A stretch of DNA of 64,000 bases. It comes from Agrobacterium salinitolerans. Its GTDB lineage: Bacteria > Pseudomonadota > Alphaproteobacteria > Rhizobiales > Rhizobiaceae. The translations under genes and the position numbers were made by a program. The notes under the pieces were generated by a model that worked only from the letters and a program-made list of their open reading frames with translations, did no database searches and had not been told where the DNA came from. Shown here piece by piece: positions 1-9,531 of this stretch (positions within the stretch are counted from its first letter, which is position 1; the number at the start of each line of letters is the position of its first letter). The stretch covers positions 1 through 64,000 of the forward strand of contig NZ_MRDH01000018.1 in assembly GCF_002008225.1 (NCBI RefSeq), in the 5' to 3' direction.

Positions 1-76
1 TCAGGAGCAGGTTTCTTCAACATGTCCCAATGAATCATAAACCCCCAGCTCACGCCAGGGGTTTGTCAGCAGTCTG

Positions 77-102
77 AACCCGCCATCAAGGCGGGTTTTT
101 TT
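77..102 (+). terminator. Intrinsic terminator reading rightward, gene not in window
   Basis: An 8-bp perfect stem (77-84 with 90-97, loop of five bases) runs straight into seven T on the plus strand, the classical rho-independent layout. On the minus strand the A-tract lies before the stem, so it does not terminate carD. A second hairpin (39-45 pairing with 58-64, seven bp) sits just upstream. The transcript that ends here therefore reads rightward and starts outside the window; it may be a gene end or a small RNA. I cannot tell which. Confidence 0.6.
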
Positions 103-121
103 AGAGGGAAAAAGCCGGTTA

Positions 122-691
122 TTAAGCGGCTTCGTCCTGAGAATCGTCCTCTTCGACGGTCTTGCCGCGCTTGGGGCCCTTGGCAAGGTTGACTTCCACC
201 AGGCGAACAGCCTCGGTTTCAGACATCTTGTTGACGGCGGCGATTTCGCGCGCCATGCGGTCGAGAGCAGCTTCATAAAGCTGACGCTCGGAATAAGACT
301 GCTCCGGCTGGTTTTCCGCACGGTAGAGATCGCGCACGACTTCCGCAATCGCGATGAGATCGCCGGAATTGATCTTTGCATCATATTCCTGCGCGCGGCG
401 CGACCACATGGTACGCTTCACGCGCGCCTTGCCCTGCACCACTTTCAGCGCCCGCTCGACAAAATCGCCTTCGGAAAGCTTGCGCATGCCGATGCTGACG
501 GCTTTGGCGACAGGAACTTTAAGACGCATCTTGTCTTTTTCGAAATCAATGACAAAAAGCTCAAGCTTCATGCCGGCGACTTCTTGTTCCTCGATGGCAG
601 AAATGGTACCGACACCATGAGCGGGATACACAATCGCTTCACCGGTCTTGAAACCGTGATGTGCTGGAGATTTCTTCTGCTGGGTCGTCAT
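122..691 (-). CDS. carD: CarD/CdnL-family RNA polymerase-binding transcription regulator
   Basis: Protein of 189 residues. Residues about 13-65 form the RNA-polymerase-interaction domain typical of CarD (TRCF-like fold, with GEAIVYPAHGVG), and the helical C-terminal half carries the conserved TMW motif with Trp96, which in characterised CarD proteins wedges into the upstream edge of the transcription bubble. The family binds the RNAP beta subunit and stabilises open complexes at many housekeeping promoters, and is usually essential in alphaproteobacteria. The ATG start is preceded by a purine-rich GGGAG at a rather long distance. The gene stands alone, divergent from the glutamate dehydrogenase gene. 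The C-terminal tail is acidic. The family call is firm; the set of genes controlled cannot be read from the sequence. Confidence 0.93.
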   Translation of the reverse strand: MTTQQKKSPAHHGFKTGEAIVYPAHGVGTISAIEEQEVAGMKLELFVIDFEKDKMRLKVPVAKAVSIGMRKLSEGDFVERALKVVQGKARVKRTMWSRRAQEYDAKINSGDLIAIAEVVRDLYRAENQPEQSYSERQLYEAALDRMAREIAAVNKMSETEAVRLVEVNLAKGPKRGKTVEEDDSQDEAA

Positions 692-1232
692 TCGTTCTAA
701 AAACTCCCTGTTACATACCCGGGGATGCCGGGGTTGGGTCGGTCAGGCCCTGATGAGACGGGGGAACCGTCAGGTGACTCCGCACTGGTCCAGCCGTGCA
801 CGCAAAAACACACCTTCCCGTCTTGCGGGGTTCGATAACGTAAACGCTCGATATGTCACGGAAACCGCGTGCAAAAGAGGTGTTGCTTTCGTGGTGTTTT
901 TGGGCACACAAATGCCACGCTGTGGATCAGTGTCGTTGGTGTACCACAAAAATAGGTGCAAATCAATAATTTGCTTCAACCGTGGCCGCAACATCACATG
1001 GCGGCCCGAGAACCGCCTAAAAATTAGCCGCAAAAATACTGTCGTCTGCTTCTAAACCGAGCCTTACGACAAAAGAAGCAAAAAAATTTCACTTACCGGG
1101 TGAAGAAACACGATAGCCTCTTAAACTCTTCGTAATTCCACGCCAATATCCGATTCGACTGAAAAGGCAAAATCCGCAAATTGGCGATGCTTTTTTATAT
1201 TAAAGTGTGATTTTTGGAGGAATCCACGTCAA
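692..1232. other. 541-bp divergent intergenic region, carD / glutamate dehydrogenase
   Basis: This gap must hold promoters for carD (leftward) and the dehydrogenase gene (rightward). No convincing sigma-70 pair was found. A perfect 6-bp inverted repeat separated by five bases (958-963 with 969-974, GCAAAT/ATTTGC) and an AT-rich stretch at about 1190-1210 just before the dehydrogenase ribosome-binding site (GGAGG at 1216-1220) are the only clear structures. Open frames here have no protein-like composition and no ribosome-binding sites, so I see no gene. Confidence 0.5.
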
Positions 1233-4200
1233 ATGGGCTACAGAAACAATCCAAAACGCGAAAAACAGATCGAAAAAGCGCGCCAGCAGGCAATTGCCGA
1301 AAATGTCCAATTTCTTGATCCGGGTCTTCTTTATGGAAGGGCAAGTACCGACGATATAGAATATTATTCCGCAGAGATGCTGGCTGCGAGCGCCGCTCAC
1401 AGTTTCGAGGCGCTTTCACACTGGACCGGAGACGCTCCTCATATCAGCATTTCCCAGGTGGAGGGCGTTTCACCGCGGGATATTCCGGTAACGGTCCTGA
1501 CCATTATCGGCCGCAATATGCCTTTCCTGTACGATTCTGTCATGGGCGAGGTCACCAGCACCTATCGCGGTCTTTACCTCGCGGTGCACCCGATCCTGGT
1601 GCGCGACGAAAGCGCGCAGGCGGGCTATCGTCTTGCGGAACCCGAGGATGATCCCGCTGAAAACGTCAGCCTCATCCAGCTGCATATCGCCCCACTCACA
1701 CCGCAGGCTGTAGCGGCGCTGGAAGAAAGGCTGCGTTTCGTGCTGACGCAAGTCCAGTTTGCCTATCGCGACTGGCGGCCGATGCTGGCGAAACTCGATG
1801 AGGCGCTGGATGAATTGTCCAAGCGCGGTTCGTCACGGCGCAAGACCGAGCGTGCGGAAGCCGTCGAGTTCCTCAACTGGCTTCGCAACGACAATTTCAC
1901 CTTTCTCGGCATGCGCGACTACACTTATTCCGGCAAGGGAAAGAACGCGAAGATCGAGCGCGGTGACGGCATCGGTCTCGGCAGCCTCAGCGATCCGGAT
2001 GTACGCGTGCTGCGCCTCGGCAAGAACGCCGTGACGACGACGCCAGAAATCCTCGCCTTCCTCGACGGCGCCGATTTCCTCATCGTCACCAAGGCCAACG
2101 TGAAGTCCATCGTGCATCGTCGCGCCTATATGGACTATATCGGCATCAAGCGCTTCGACGAGGACGGCAATGTCATCGGCGAACTGCGCATCGTCGGCCT
2201 CTTCACCGCCACCGCCTATACGCGCTCGGTCAAGCAGATACCGCTGCTGCGCGCCAAGGTCGCGGAAGTCGAGCGGCATTTCGGCTTCGACCCGAACAGC
2301 CACTCCGGCCGCATCCTGCAGAATACGCTCGAGGCCTATCCGCGTGACGATCTCTTCCAGATCGAGACCGATCTTCTGATCCGCTTCGTCGAGCAGATCA
2401 TGGAACTGAGCGACCGGCCGCGCGTGCGCGTGCTTGCGCGTATCGACCGTTTCGACCGTTTCGTTTCCGCCATCATCTTCGTTCCGCGCGAGGAGTATAA
2501 TTCCTATGTACGCGAGAAGATCGGGGACTATCTGAGCAGGGTCTATGACGGGCATATTTCCGCCTATTACCCCGCCTTCCCTGAAGGCGCCGTCGCCCGC
2601 GTCCACTTCATCGTCGGCCGCACGGAAGGCAAGACGCCGCGCATCGCCCAGGACAAGCTCGAAGACGCCGTCAGCGACATTGCGGCGCGCTGGATAGACC
2701 ATTTCGTCGCCCTCTCCGAGCCGGGCGCACCGGTGCTGGAGGTCGATCAGGCCTATCAGGAAGCCTACACGCCGGAAGAAGCGATCGGTGACATGCCGGA
2801 TATTCTGGGCGCCGCAAAGGGCGAACCGGTCCGCATCGAATTTTACCAGCAAGAAGGTCAATCGGCGGAAACGCTGTCGCTGAAGATTTTCCACCGCGAC
2901 GGCCATCTGCCGCTTTCGCGCCGCGTGCCTTTGCTCGAAAATCTCGGTTTCAACGTCATCAGTGAGCGCACCTTCGATATCGGCGTTGTTTCGGACGGCA
3001 ACAAGCGTGACATCGTGCTGCACGACATGGAACTGTCCGTCGCCAAGGGGACGACGCTCGATCTGGTGCATTATGGAGAGAAACTCGAAGAAGCGTTCCT
3101 AGCCGCCTTCTCCGGCAAGGTCGACAATGACAACTTCAACCGCCTGATCCTCGCCTGCGGCCTGACCGTGCGCGAAGTCTCCGTGCTGCGCGCCTATGCG
3201 CGTTATCTCCGCCAGACCGGCATCGTCTATTCACAGGAGCATATTTCCGAAACGCTCTATAAGTATCCGGCGATTTCCCGCAATATTTTCGCGCTGTTCA
3301 AGGCCGGCTTCGATCCGTCCGTCGACGAAAAGAAACGGCTGAAGAAACTCGCCGAAATACACAAGGCAATCGAAGCGGCGTTGAGCGGCGTTCCCAATCT
3401 CGATGAGGACCGCACGCTCAGGCGTTACGTCAACGCCATCGATGCTACGCTGCGCACCAATTACTTCCAGAAAAATGCCGATGGCACGCCGCGTGACCTG
3501 TTGGCATTCAAGTTCGATCCCAAGCATCTGGACGGCCTGCCCGACCCACGGCCTTTCCGCGAAATCTTCGTCTACGGAACAGAAGTCGAAGGCGTGCATC
3601 TGCGTTTCGGCAAGGTCGCGCGCGGCGGTCTGCGCTGGTCGGATCGCGGTCAGGATTACCGCACGGAAGTGCTCGGCCTCGTCAAGGCGCAACAGGTCAA
3701 GAATGCGGTGATCGTTCCGGTCGGCGCCAAGGGCGGCTTCTTCCCGAAGAACCTGCCGGCCGGCGGCTCCCGCGACGAAGTCTTCAATGCCGGCCGCGAG
3801 GCCTACAAGACCTATATCCGCACCCTGCTGTCCATCACCGACAATATCGTCGACGACGCCATCGTGCCGCCAGCCGACACGTTGCGGCTCGACGGTGACG
3901 ACCCCTATTTCGTCGTTGCCGCCGACAAGGGAACGGCGACCTTCTCCGATACGGCGAACGGTCTTGCCCATGAAGCCGGTTTCTGGCTGGACGACGCCTT
4001 CGCATCGGGCGGTTCGGCCGGTTACGACCACAAGAAGATGGGTATTACCGCCCGGGGCGCCTGGGAAACGGTAAAACGCCATTTCCGCGAAATGGATACC
4101 GACATCCAAACCACGCCATTCACCGTGGCCGGCGTTGGCGACATGTCCGGCGACGTTTTCGGCAACGGCATGCTGCTGTCGGAAAAGATCAGGCTGATCG

Positions 4201-5993
4201 CGGCCTTCGATCACCGCGATATCTTCATCGATCCCGACCCGGATACCGACAGATCCTTTACTGAGCGCAAGCGGCTTTTCGAACTGCCGCGTTCCAGCTG
4301 GCAGGATTATGACCGTTCGGCCCTCTCGGCCGGCGCGATGATCATCTCGCGAGCCGAAAAATCGGTGACACTGACGCCGGAAGCCGTGGCCGCCATCGGC
4401 CTCGACAAATCAGTCGCCACACCCTTCGAGATCATGACCGCCATCCTGAAAGCGCCAACCGATCTTCTGTGGTTTGGCGGCATCGGCACCTACATCAAGG
4501 CGGCGGTGGAAACCAATGCCGAGGTGGGTGACAGGGCGAACGACCCCGTCCGCGTCAACGCAACTGAGCTGCGCGCCAAGGTCATAGGAGAAGGCGCCAA
4601 TCTCGGCATCACCCAGAAGGGGCGCATCGCCTATGCGCTTTCGGGCGGGCGATGCAATTCCGACGCGATCGACAATTCGGCCGGCGTGAACTCCTCAGAC
4701 GTCGAGGTCAACATCAAGATCGCGCTTGCCTCCGCCGTTAACAGCGGTCGCCTGACGATGCCGAAACGCAACCAGCTTCTCGCCTCCATGACGCCGGAGG
4801 TGGCGCAGCTGGTGCTGCGCAACAACTACCTGCAATCGCTGGCGATTTCGCTGACGGAGCGTCTGGGGCTCGCCAACCGCGAAGAACTCGGCCGCCTGAT
4901 GAGCGCGCTGGAGGCGACCGGACAACTGAACCGCAAGGTCGAGACCCTGCCGGACAATGCCGAATTCAGCGAAAGATACGCCACCGGCAAACCGCTGACC
5001 CGGCCGGAAATTGGCGTGCTCCTCTCCTATGCCAAGCTCACTTTGTTCGATGCATTGGTGGCAAGCCCGCTTCCGGACGAACCCTATCTCCAGCATCTGC
5101 TGGTCGATTATTTCCCGGCCAAGATGCAGAAGAATTATGCGGACGACATCAAGGCGCATCGTCTGCATCGCGAAATCGTCGCGACCGCGCTCGCCAATGC
5201 CGTCGTCAATCGCGGCGGCCCGGGCTTTGTGCAGAAACTTGCCGATGCGAGCGGCCTTCTGGCGGCCGACGTCGTCAAGGCGGCGGTGATCGTCGAGGAT
5301 GGTTTCGGTCTCAAACGCCTGTGGAGCGAAGTCGACGCGCTGGACGGCAAGGTCGGAGGGGAAGTCCAGAACGGGCTTTATGCCATGATCACGCGCATTT
5401 TCTCCGACGCGAGCAGGCTTTACCTGCAAACCGGGAGCGCAGGTGCGGCCGCGGGTGACATGGCGACCGAAATCGAGCGACTGAAAACCGCAATCAAGAC
5501 GCTGTCGCCGGCAGCGGCGAAGTATCGCCGCGAACTCGGCGTGACGGAAATCGATGGCGTTCCTTCCGGTCTTCTGGAGGAACTCGATACGCTTTCCCTG
5601 CTCGTCTATGTGCCAGAGATCATGCGCATCGCCGAAAGCGCTGGCACAACGCTCGCCCGCGCTGCCGAAAGCTATGCCACCGTCTCCTCGACCTTCCGTG
5701 TCGCGCGCCTCTTGGATGCAAGTCAGCGCATCACCCCGGCGGATCATTATGAGAGCCTGGCTCTCCTGCGCAGCCAGGACCAGATTTCCTCGTCGCGACG
5801 CCGGATTGTTATCTCCGCACTAACAGAATATGCCAAGGAGAAGGATCCGGTCCAGGCCTGGTATGCGGCGGACCGCGTGCGGGTCAACCGCATCGTCTCC
5901 GAACTCGGCGCACTCAGCGACAGCGGTGATACCAACCTTGCCCGTCTGACGGTCGCGGCCGGGCTGCTTGGCGATATCGTTCAGGTACGCTGA
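1233..5993 (+). CDS. gdhB: NAD-specific glutamate dehydrogenase, large (180-kDa class)
   Basis: A 1586-residue protein, the usual size for the very large NAD-dependent glutamate dehydrogenase class known from Streptomyces, Pseudomonas and Caulobacter. It deaminates glutamate to 2-oxoglutarate and ammonium with NAD+, a catabolic role. The N-terminal ~700 residues are the ACT-like regulatory region of this class. The catalytic core begins near residue 790 with ARGGLRWSDRGQDYRTEV, followed by QQVKNAVIVPVGAKGGF containing the substrate-binding and catalytic lysines, and a nucleotide-binding domain around GGIGTYIK (near residue 1085). The start has GGAGG 12 bases upstream. The gene is alone, with a perfect hairpin after its stop. 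The symbol follows Pseudomonas use. Confidence 0.95.
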   Translation: MGYRNNPKREKQIEKARQQAIAENVQFLDPGLLYGRASTDDIEYYSAEMLAASAAHSFEALSHWTGDAPHISISQVEGVSPRDIPVTVLTIIGRNMPFLYDSVMGEVTSTYRGLYLAVHPILVRDESAQAGYRLAEPEDDPAENVSLIQLHIAPLTPQAVAALEERLRFVLTQVQFAYRDWRPMLAKLDEALDELSKRGSSRRKTERAEAVEFLNWLRNDNFTFLGMRDYTYSGKGKNAKIERGDGIGLGSLSDPDVRVLRLGKNAVTTTPEILAFLDGADFLIVTKANVKSIVHRRAYMDYIGIKRFDEDGNVIGELRIVGLFTATAYTRSVKQIPLLRAKVAEVERHFGFDPNSHSGRILQNTLEAYPRDDLFQIETDLLIRFVEQIMELSDRPRVRVLARIDRFDRFVSAIIFVPREEYNSYVREKIGDYLSRVYDGHISAYYPAFPEGAVARVHFIVGRTEGKTPRIAQDKLEDAVSDIAARWIDHFVALSEPGAPVLEVDQAYQEAYTPEEAIGDMPDILGAAKGEPVRIEFYQQEGQSAETLSLKIFHRDGHLPLSRRVPLLENLGFNVISERTFDIGVVSDGNKRDIVLHDMELSVAKGTTLDLVHYGEKLEEAFLAAFSGKVDNDNFNRLILACGLTVREVSVLRAYARYLRQTGIVYSQEHISETLYKYPAISRNIFALFKAGFDPSVDEKKRLKKLAEIHKAIEAALSGVPNLDEDRTLRRYVNAIDATLRTNYFQKNADGTPRDLLAFKFDPKHLDGLPDPRPFREIFVYGTEVEGVHLRFGKVARGGLRWSDRGQDYRTEVLGLVKAQQVKNAVIVPVGAKGGFFPKNLPAGGSRDEVFNAGREAYKTYIRTLLSITDNIVDDAIVPPADTLRLDGDDPYFVVAADKGTATFSDTANGLAHEAGFWLDDAFASGGSAGYDHKKMGITARGAWETVKRHFREMDTDIQTTPFTVAGVGDMSGDVFGNGMLLSEKIRLIAAFDHRDIFIDPDPDTDRSFTERKRLFELPRSSWQDYDRSALSAGAMIISRAEKSVTLTPEAVAAIGLDKSVATPFEIMTAILKAPTDLLWFGGIGTYIKAAVETNAEVGDRANDPVRVNATELRAKVIGEGANLGITQKGRIAYALSGGRCNSDAIDNSAGVNSSDVEVNIKIALASAVNSGRLTMPKRNQLLASMTPEVAQLVLRNNYLQSLAISLTERLGLANREELGRLMSALEATGQLNRKVETLPDNAEFSERYATGKPLTRPEIGVLLSYAKLTLFDALVASPLPDEPYLQHLLVDYFPAKMQKNYADDIKAHRLHREIVATALANAVVNRGGPGFVQKLADASGLLAADVVKAAVIVEDGFGLKRLWSEVDALDGKVGGEVQNGLYAMITRIFSDASRLYLQTGSAGAAAGDMATEIERLKTAIKTLSPAAAKYRRELGVTEIDGVPSGLLEELDTLSLLVYVPEIMRIAESAGTTLARAAESYATVSSTFRVARLLDASQRITPADHYESLALLRSQDQISSSRRRIVISALTEYAKEKDPVQAWYAADRVRVNRIVSELGALSDSGDTNLARLTVAAGLLGDIVQVR

Positions 5994-6010
5994 TCGGCAG
6001 CCTCAAAAAC

Positions 6011-6034
6011 GCCATCCGGGTCCCCCCGGATGGC
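6011..6034. other. Perfect 10-bp hairpin after the glutamate dehydrogenase gene
   Basis: Bases 6011-6020 pair perfectly with 6025-6034 around a four-base loop. It lies 18 bases after the dehydrogenase stop and would make a very stable GC-rich stem, but no T-tract follows on either strand. It may be a 3'-end stabiliser or a rho-assisted terminator, or simply reduce readthrough into the MFS gene. Confidence 0.4.
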
Positions 6035-6097
6035 CCCAGACAAGGCGGATGCGCCTGCATCACACATTTTATTCCTGATTTTCCGATAGGACGATGA

Positions 6098-7474
6098 ATG
6101 ACTGTCCCTCCCCCAAATGCGGAAACAGCAGTTGCCAAACGCGGCATCTGGGGCTGGGTGATGTTTGACTGGGCGGCGCAGCCGTTTTTCACGGTTGTCA
6201 CGACCTTCGTTTTCGGGCCTTATTTCGTCGCGCGGCTCACCGACGATCCGATTTCGGCGCAGGCGACATGGAGCAACATGGCGACGGTGTCGTCGATCAT
6301 CATCGCCCTCTTCTCCCCCATTCTCGGCTCCATCGCCGACCAGTCCGGCGCACGCAAGCCCTGGATCGCCTTTTTTGCCGTCATCAAGATTGTCAGTCTC
6401 TTTTTCCTCTGGTTTGCCGCGCCCGGTTCGCCGCTCATCCTTCCAATCGTCTGTATGATCCTCGCTTCCATCGCAGCGGAATTTTCCATCGTCTTCAACG
6501 ATTCCATGATGCCGCGCCTGACCAACCCGCAAAATGTCGGGCGCATTTCCAATCTCGCCTGGGGACTCGGTTATCTCGGCGGTATGGTGGTGCTGATTGC
6601 CGTGGTGACGCTTCTCGCCGCCAATCCACAGACCGGCGTGACAATCGCCGGTATCAAGCCCCTTTTCGGCCTCGATCCTGCAACCGGCGAGGACGCCAGA
6701 ATAACCGGCCCGCTCGCCGCACTCTGGTATCTCATTTTCATTCTACCGATGTTTCTTCTCACTCCCGATGCTGAAAAAGGTCTGCCCTTTGCCGCCGCAA
6801 TCCGCTCGGGATTGGGGGAACTGAAGATCACGCTGCGCGAACTGCGATACCGCCCGATGCTGTTGCGGTTTTTGATTGCGCGCATGCTCTATCAGGATGG
6901 CGTAAATGGCGTTCTTATTCTGGGCGGGGCCTTCGCCGCCGGCATGTTCGGCTGGGCGACGATGGAAATCGGCCTCTTCGGCATCCTGCTCAATGTCGTC
7001 GCCATCGCCGGCTGCTTTGCCGCCGGACGTGTCGACCAGAAACTCGGGTCGCGCATCACCATCCTCATCAGCCTCGTGCTCCTGTTGCTGGCCACGCTCG
7101 GAATCGTCTCGACGGAAAAGGGCTCGACGCTGTTTGGCTGGATACAATTATCCACGGCGGACAATGGCGGCATCTTCGCGACAGGCGCGGAAAAGGCCTA
7201 TCTGCTCTATGGCGTTTTGATCGGCCTCGCCTTCGGCCCCGTCCAGGCATCGTCCCGCTCTTATCTCGCCCGAAATATCACCGTGGCAGAAGCCGGCCGT
7301 TATTTCGGCATCTACGCGCTTTCCGGACGCGCCACCAGTTTCATGGCGACACTGTCATTTTCCATAGCAACCTACATAAGCGGCTCCGCCCATATCGGCA
7401 TGGCCACGCTCATCGTATTTCTGGGGGCAGGTTTCCTGCTCCTGTTGCGCGTACCGGAAAGAACGGCAGGCTAA
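6098..7474 (+). CDS. MFS transporter, UMF1/Atg22-like family
   Basis: A 458-residue integral membrane protein with about 12 hydrophobic segments. The N-terminus (WGWVMFDWAAQPFFTVVTTF, residues about 18-37) is the signature of the UMF1/Atg22-like branch of the major facilitator superfamily, whose members are linked to efflux of amino acids or related small molecules. The typical cytoplasmic loop with DQSGARKPW follows helix 2. The start has a TAGGACG purine stretch upstream. It follows the glutamate dehydrogenase gene by about 100 bp on the same strand, so a role connected with amino-acid turnover is tempting but unproven. Substrate unknown. Confidence 0.82.
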   Translation: MTVPPPNAETAVAKRGIWGWVMFDWAAQPFFTVVTTFVFGPYFVARLTDDPISAQATWSNMATVSSIIIALFSPILGSIADQSGARKPWIAFFAVIKIVSLFFLWFAAPGSPLILPIVCMILASIAAEFSIVFNDSMMPRLTNPQNVGRISNLAWGLGYLGGMVVLIAVVTLLAANPQTGVTIAGIKPLFGLDPATGEDARITGPLAALWYLIFILPMFLLTPDAEKGLPFAAAIRSGLGELKITLRELRYRPMLLRFLIARMLYQDGVNGVLILGGAFAAGMFGWATMEIGLFGILLNVVAIAGCFAAGRVDQKLGSRITILISLVLLLLATLGIVSTEKGSTLFGWIQLSTADNGGIFATGAEKAYLLYGVLIGLAFGPVQASSRSYLARNITVAEAGRYFGIYALSGRATSFMATLSFSIATYISGSAHIGMATLIVFLGAGFLLLLRVPERTAG

Positions 7475-7530
7475 GAGCCAGAAGCAAAAGCCGATGCGGT
7501 TTGCTGAAACCGGTCATCGGCCCGACAGGA

Positions 7531-8106
7531 TCAAAGCTGATCGAGCTTTTGCTGCAATGCGCGCAACTGCGCCTTCAACTCATCGATTTCGGATGCATTC
7601 GGCTTGCGGGTTTCCTTGGGCGCCTGCGGCATTGCGAAAGGTGTGAAACCCTGCATCGCCTGCCGGAACAGTTCCGTATTGCGGCGGATCTGCTCTTCCA
7701 TCATTTGCAGCGGCGCCTGAAAATTGCGGGCAAGCGAACCATCGCCGAAAGCCTTGGCCATATGCTCCTGCATCTGGCTCTGCTGATCGGAGAAGGTCTT
7801 CATAGAATGTTCGAGAAATGTCGGCACGACCATCTGCATCTGGTCGCCGTAATAGGAGATCAATTGCCGCAGAAACGCCGTCGGCAGCAAGGTATTGCCG
7901 GTTTTGGCTTCCTGTTCGACGATGATCTGCGTCAGCACCGCATGCGTGATGTCTTCGGACGACTTGGCATCCTGAACCTTGAAGTCCTCGCCGCGCTTGA
8001 CCATCTGCGCCAGATCATCGAGCGTCACATAGGTGCTGGTGCCGGTATTGTAGAGCCGCCGGTTGGCGTATTTTTTAATGATTGTTTCGCCGTCGTGTTT
8101 CGCCAT
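7531..8106 (-). CDS. phaR: PhaR-type polyhydroxyalkanoate synthesis repressor
   Basis: A 191-residue protein. Residues about 9-70 (IIKKYANRRLYNTGTSTYVT) are the PHB/PHA-accumulation regulator DNA-binding domain, followed by the PHB_acc domain (about 75-115) and a heptad-rich C-terminus ending ELKAQLRALQQKLDQL, probably a coiled coil. Family members bind both DNA and nascent polyhydroxybutyrate granules and release their targets, typically phasin genes, when polymer accumulates. The gene is divergent from phbA-phbB across a 243-bp spacer that contains TGC-rich repeats, so local control is plausible. It is also called aniA in some rhizobia. Confidence 0.92.
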   Translation of the reverse strand: MAKHDGETIIKKYANRRLYNTGTSTYVTLDDLAQMVKRGEDFKVQDAKSSEDITHAVLTQIIVEQEAKTGNTLLPTAFLRQLISYYGDQMQMVVPTFLEHSMKTFSDQQSQMQEHMAKAFGDGSLARNFQAPLQMMEEQIRRNTELFRQAMQGFTPFAMPQAPKETRKPNASEIDELKAQLRALQQKLDQL

Positions 8107-8162
8107 GCCCGCCTCCTCGCGATGATGGTATTTTCTTGTTTTTTGGTGTTATTGCTCTTCCC

Positions 8163-8235
8163 GGCGCAAAGTGTATGCGCAAAACGAGCCCTCTGACAAA
8201 TGTTTTGTGCATCGCAACAGTTTGTTTTTTGCGCA
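8163..8235. promoter_or_regulatory. TGC-rich repeats between phaR and phbA, candidate PhaR operator
   Basis: Three closely related 9-mers occur in the phaR/phbA spacer: TGCGCAAAA at 8176-8184, and in the opposite orientation TTTTGTGCA at 8203-8211 and TTTTGCGCA at 8227-8235. A weaker GGCGCAAAG sits at 8163-8171. PhaR proteins of alphaproteobacteria are known to bind TGC-rich inverted repeats. The position fits autoregulation of phaR and control of phbA, but binding is inferred. Confidence 0.4.
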
Positions 8236-8349
8236 GCAATTTTCCGCAAGATTTCGGCGTGATTTAGCAACATCTTTTAAAGCAACTTTCGCCATTTGAC
8301 TTGTATTGAAAGCTTTGCCAGTCTCCGCCCGCAAGTGAGGAGAAAACTG

Positions 8350-9531
8350 ATGACCCTGCCTTCAATCGTGATTGCCAGCGCCGCGCGCACAGCCGTCGGC
8401 TCCTTCAATGGCCACTTCGCCAATACGCCAGCCCATGAGCTTGGGGCGTCCGTCATCAGCGCCGTGCTGGAGCGCGCCGGTGTCGCGGCAAACGAAATCG
8501 ATGAAGTCATTCTCGGTCAAGTCCTGACGGCGGGCGAGGGTCAGAACCCGGCGCGGCAGGCTGCCATGAAGGCCGGCATACCACAGGAAGCGACCGCCTT
8601 CGGCCTCAATCAGCTTTGCGGCTCCGGTCTGCGCGCCGTGGCCCTCGGCATGCAGCAGATCGTCACCGGCGACGCGAACATCGTCATTGCCGGCGGCCAG
8701 GAATCCATGTCCATGGCGCCCCATTGCGCGCACTTGCGCGGCGGCGTGAAGATGGGCGATTTCAAGATGATCGACACCATGCTGAAAGATGGCCTCACCG
8801 ACGCCTTTTACGGTTATCACATGGGCATCACCGCCGAAAACATCGCCCGCCAATGGCAGCTTTCCCGTGATGAGCAGGACCAGTTCGCAGTCGCATCGCA
8901 AAACAAGGCCGAAGCCGCGCAAAGCGCCGGCCGTTTTGCAGATGAGATCGTGGCTTTCACGGTGAAGGGCCGTAAAGCCGATATCATCATCGATGCGGAT
9001 GAACATATTCGTCATGGCGCATCGCTCGAAACCATGGCCAAGCTGCGCCCCGCCTTCGACAAGGAAGGCACGGTCACGGCCGGGAACGCCTCCGGTCTGA
9101 ACGATGGCGCAGCCGCTACACTTCTGATGTCGGAACAGGAAGCGGCAAAGCGTGGCATCAAGCCGCTGGCGCGTATTGCCTCCTGGGCGACGGCCGGTGT
9201 CGATCCGCAGATCATGGGCACCGGCCCCATCCCTGCGTCGCGCAAAGCGCTGGCCAAGGCCGGTTGGTCGATCAACGATATCGGCCTTGTCGAAGCCAAC
9301 GAGGCCTTTGCCGCCCAATCCTGCGCGGTCGTGCGCGAACTGGGCCTTAACCCTGACATCGTCAACGTCAATGGCGGAGCGATTGCCATCGGCCATCCGA
9401 TCGGCGCTTCGGGCGCGCGCGTCCTGAACACCCTGATTTTCGAAATGCGCCGCCGCAACGTGTCGAAGGGTCTCGCAACGCTCTGCATCGGCGGCGGCAT
9501 GGGTGTCGCCATGTGCATCGAGGCACTCTGA
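8350..9531 (+). CDS. phbA: Acetyl-CoA acetyltransferase (beta-ketothiolase)
   Basis: A 393-residue thiolase that condenses two acetyl-CoA to acetoacetyl-CoA, the first step of polyhydroxybutyrate synthesis. The three catalytic residues are in their usual places: Cys90 in LNQLCGSGLRAV, His349 in GHPIGASG and Cys379 in TLCIGGGMG. The length matches biosynthetic thiolases such as Zoogloea PhbA. I start at the ATG at 8350 because GTGAGGAG lies just upstream and the family N-terminus (MTLPSIVIASAARTAVG) begins there; an upstream in-frame start would add an unconserved extension. phbB follows 171 bp downstream. Confidence 0.95.
   Translation: MTLPSIVIASAARTAVGSFNGHFANTPAHELGASVISAVLERAGVAANEIDEVILGQVLTAGEGQNPARQAAMKAGIPQEATAFGLNQLCGSGLRAVALGMQQIVTGDANIVIAGGQESMSMAPHCAHLRGGVKMGDFKMIDTMLKDGLTDAFYGYHMGITAENIARQWQLSRDEQDQFAVASQNKAEAAQSAGRFADEIVAFTVKGRKADIIIDADEHIRHGASLETMAKLRPAFDKEGTVTAGNASGLNDGAAATLLMSEQEAAKRGIKPLARIASWATAGVDPQIMGTGPIPASRKALAKAGWSINDIGLVEANEAFAAQSCAVVRELGLNPDIVNVNGGAIAIGHPIGASGARVLNTLIFEMRRRNVSKGLATLCIGGGMGVAMCIEAL

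Noticed and set aside
753-1055. Open frame of 100 codons in the carD upstream gap, and others there on the minus strand
   Set aside because: No ribosome-binding site, no protein-like composition and no recognisable family; the region is better explained as regulatory DNA.
1181-1203. TTGGCG and TATATT as a promoter for the glutamate dehydrogenase gene
   Set aside because: The spacing is about 9-10 bp, too short for a sigma-70 promoter; no other -35 fits.
1833-3071. A 412-codon open frame antisense to the glutamate dehydrogenase gene
   Set aside because: It mirrors the codon periodicity of the GC-rich dehydrogenase gene and resembles no protein family; the same applies to 3231-4214 and 4695-5747.
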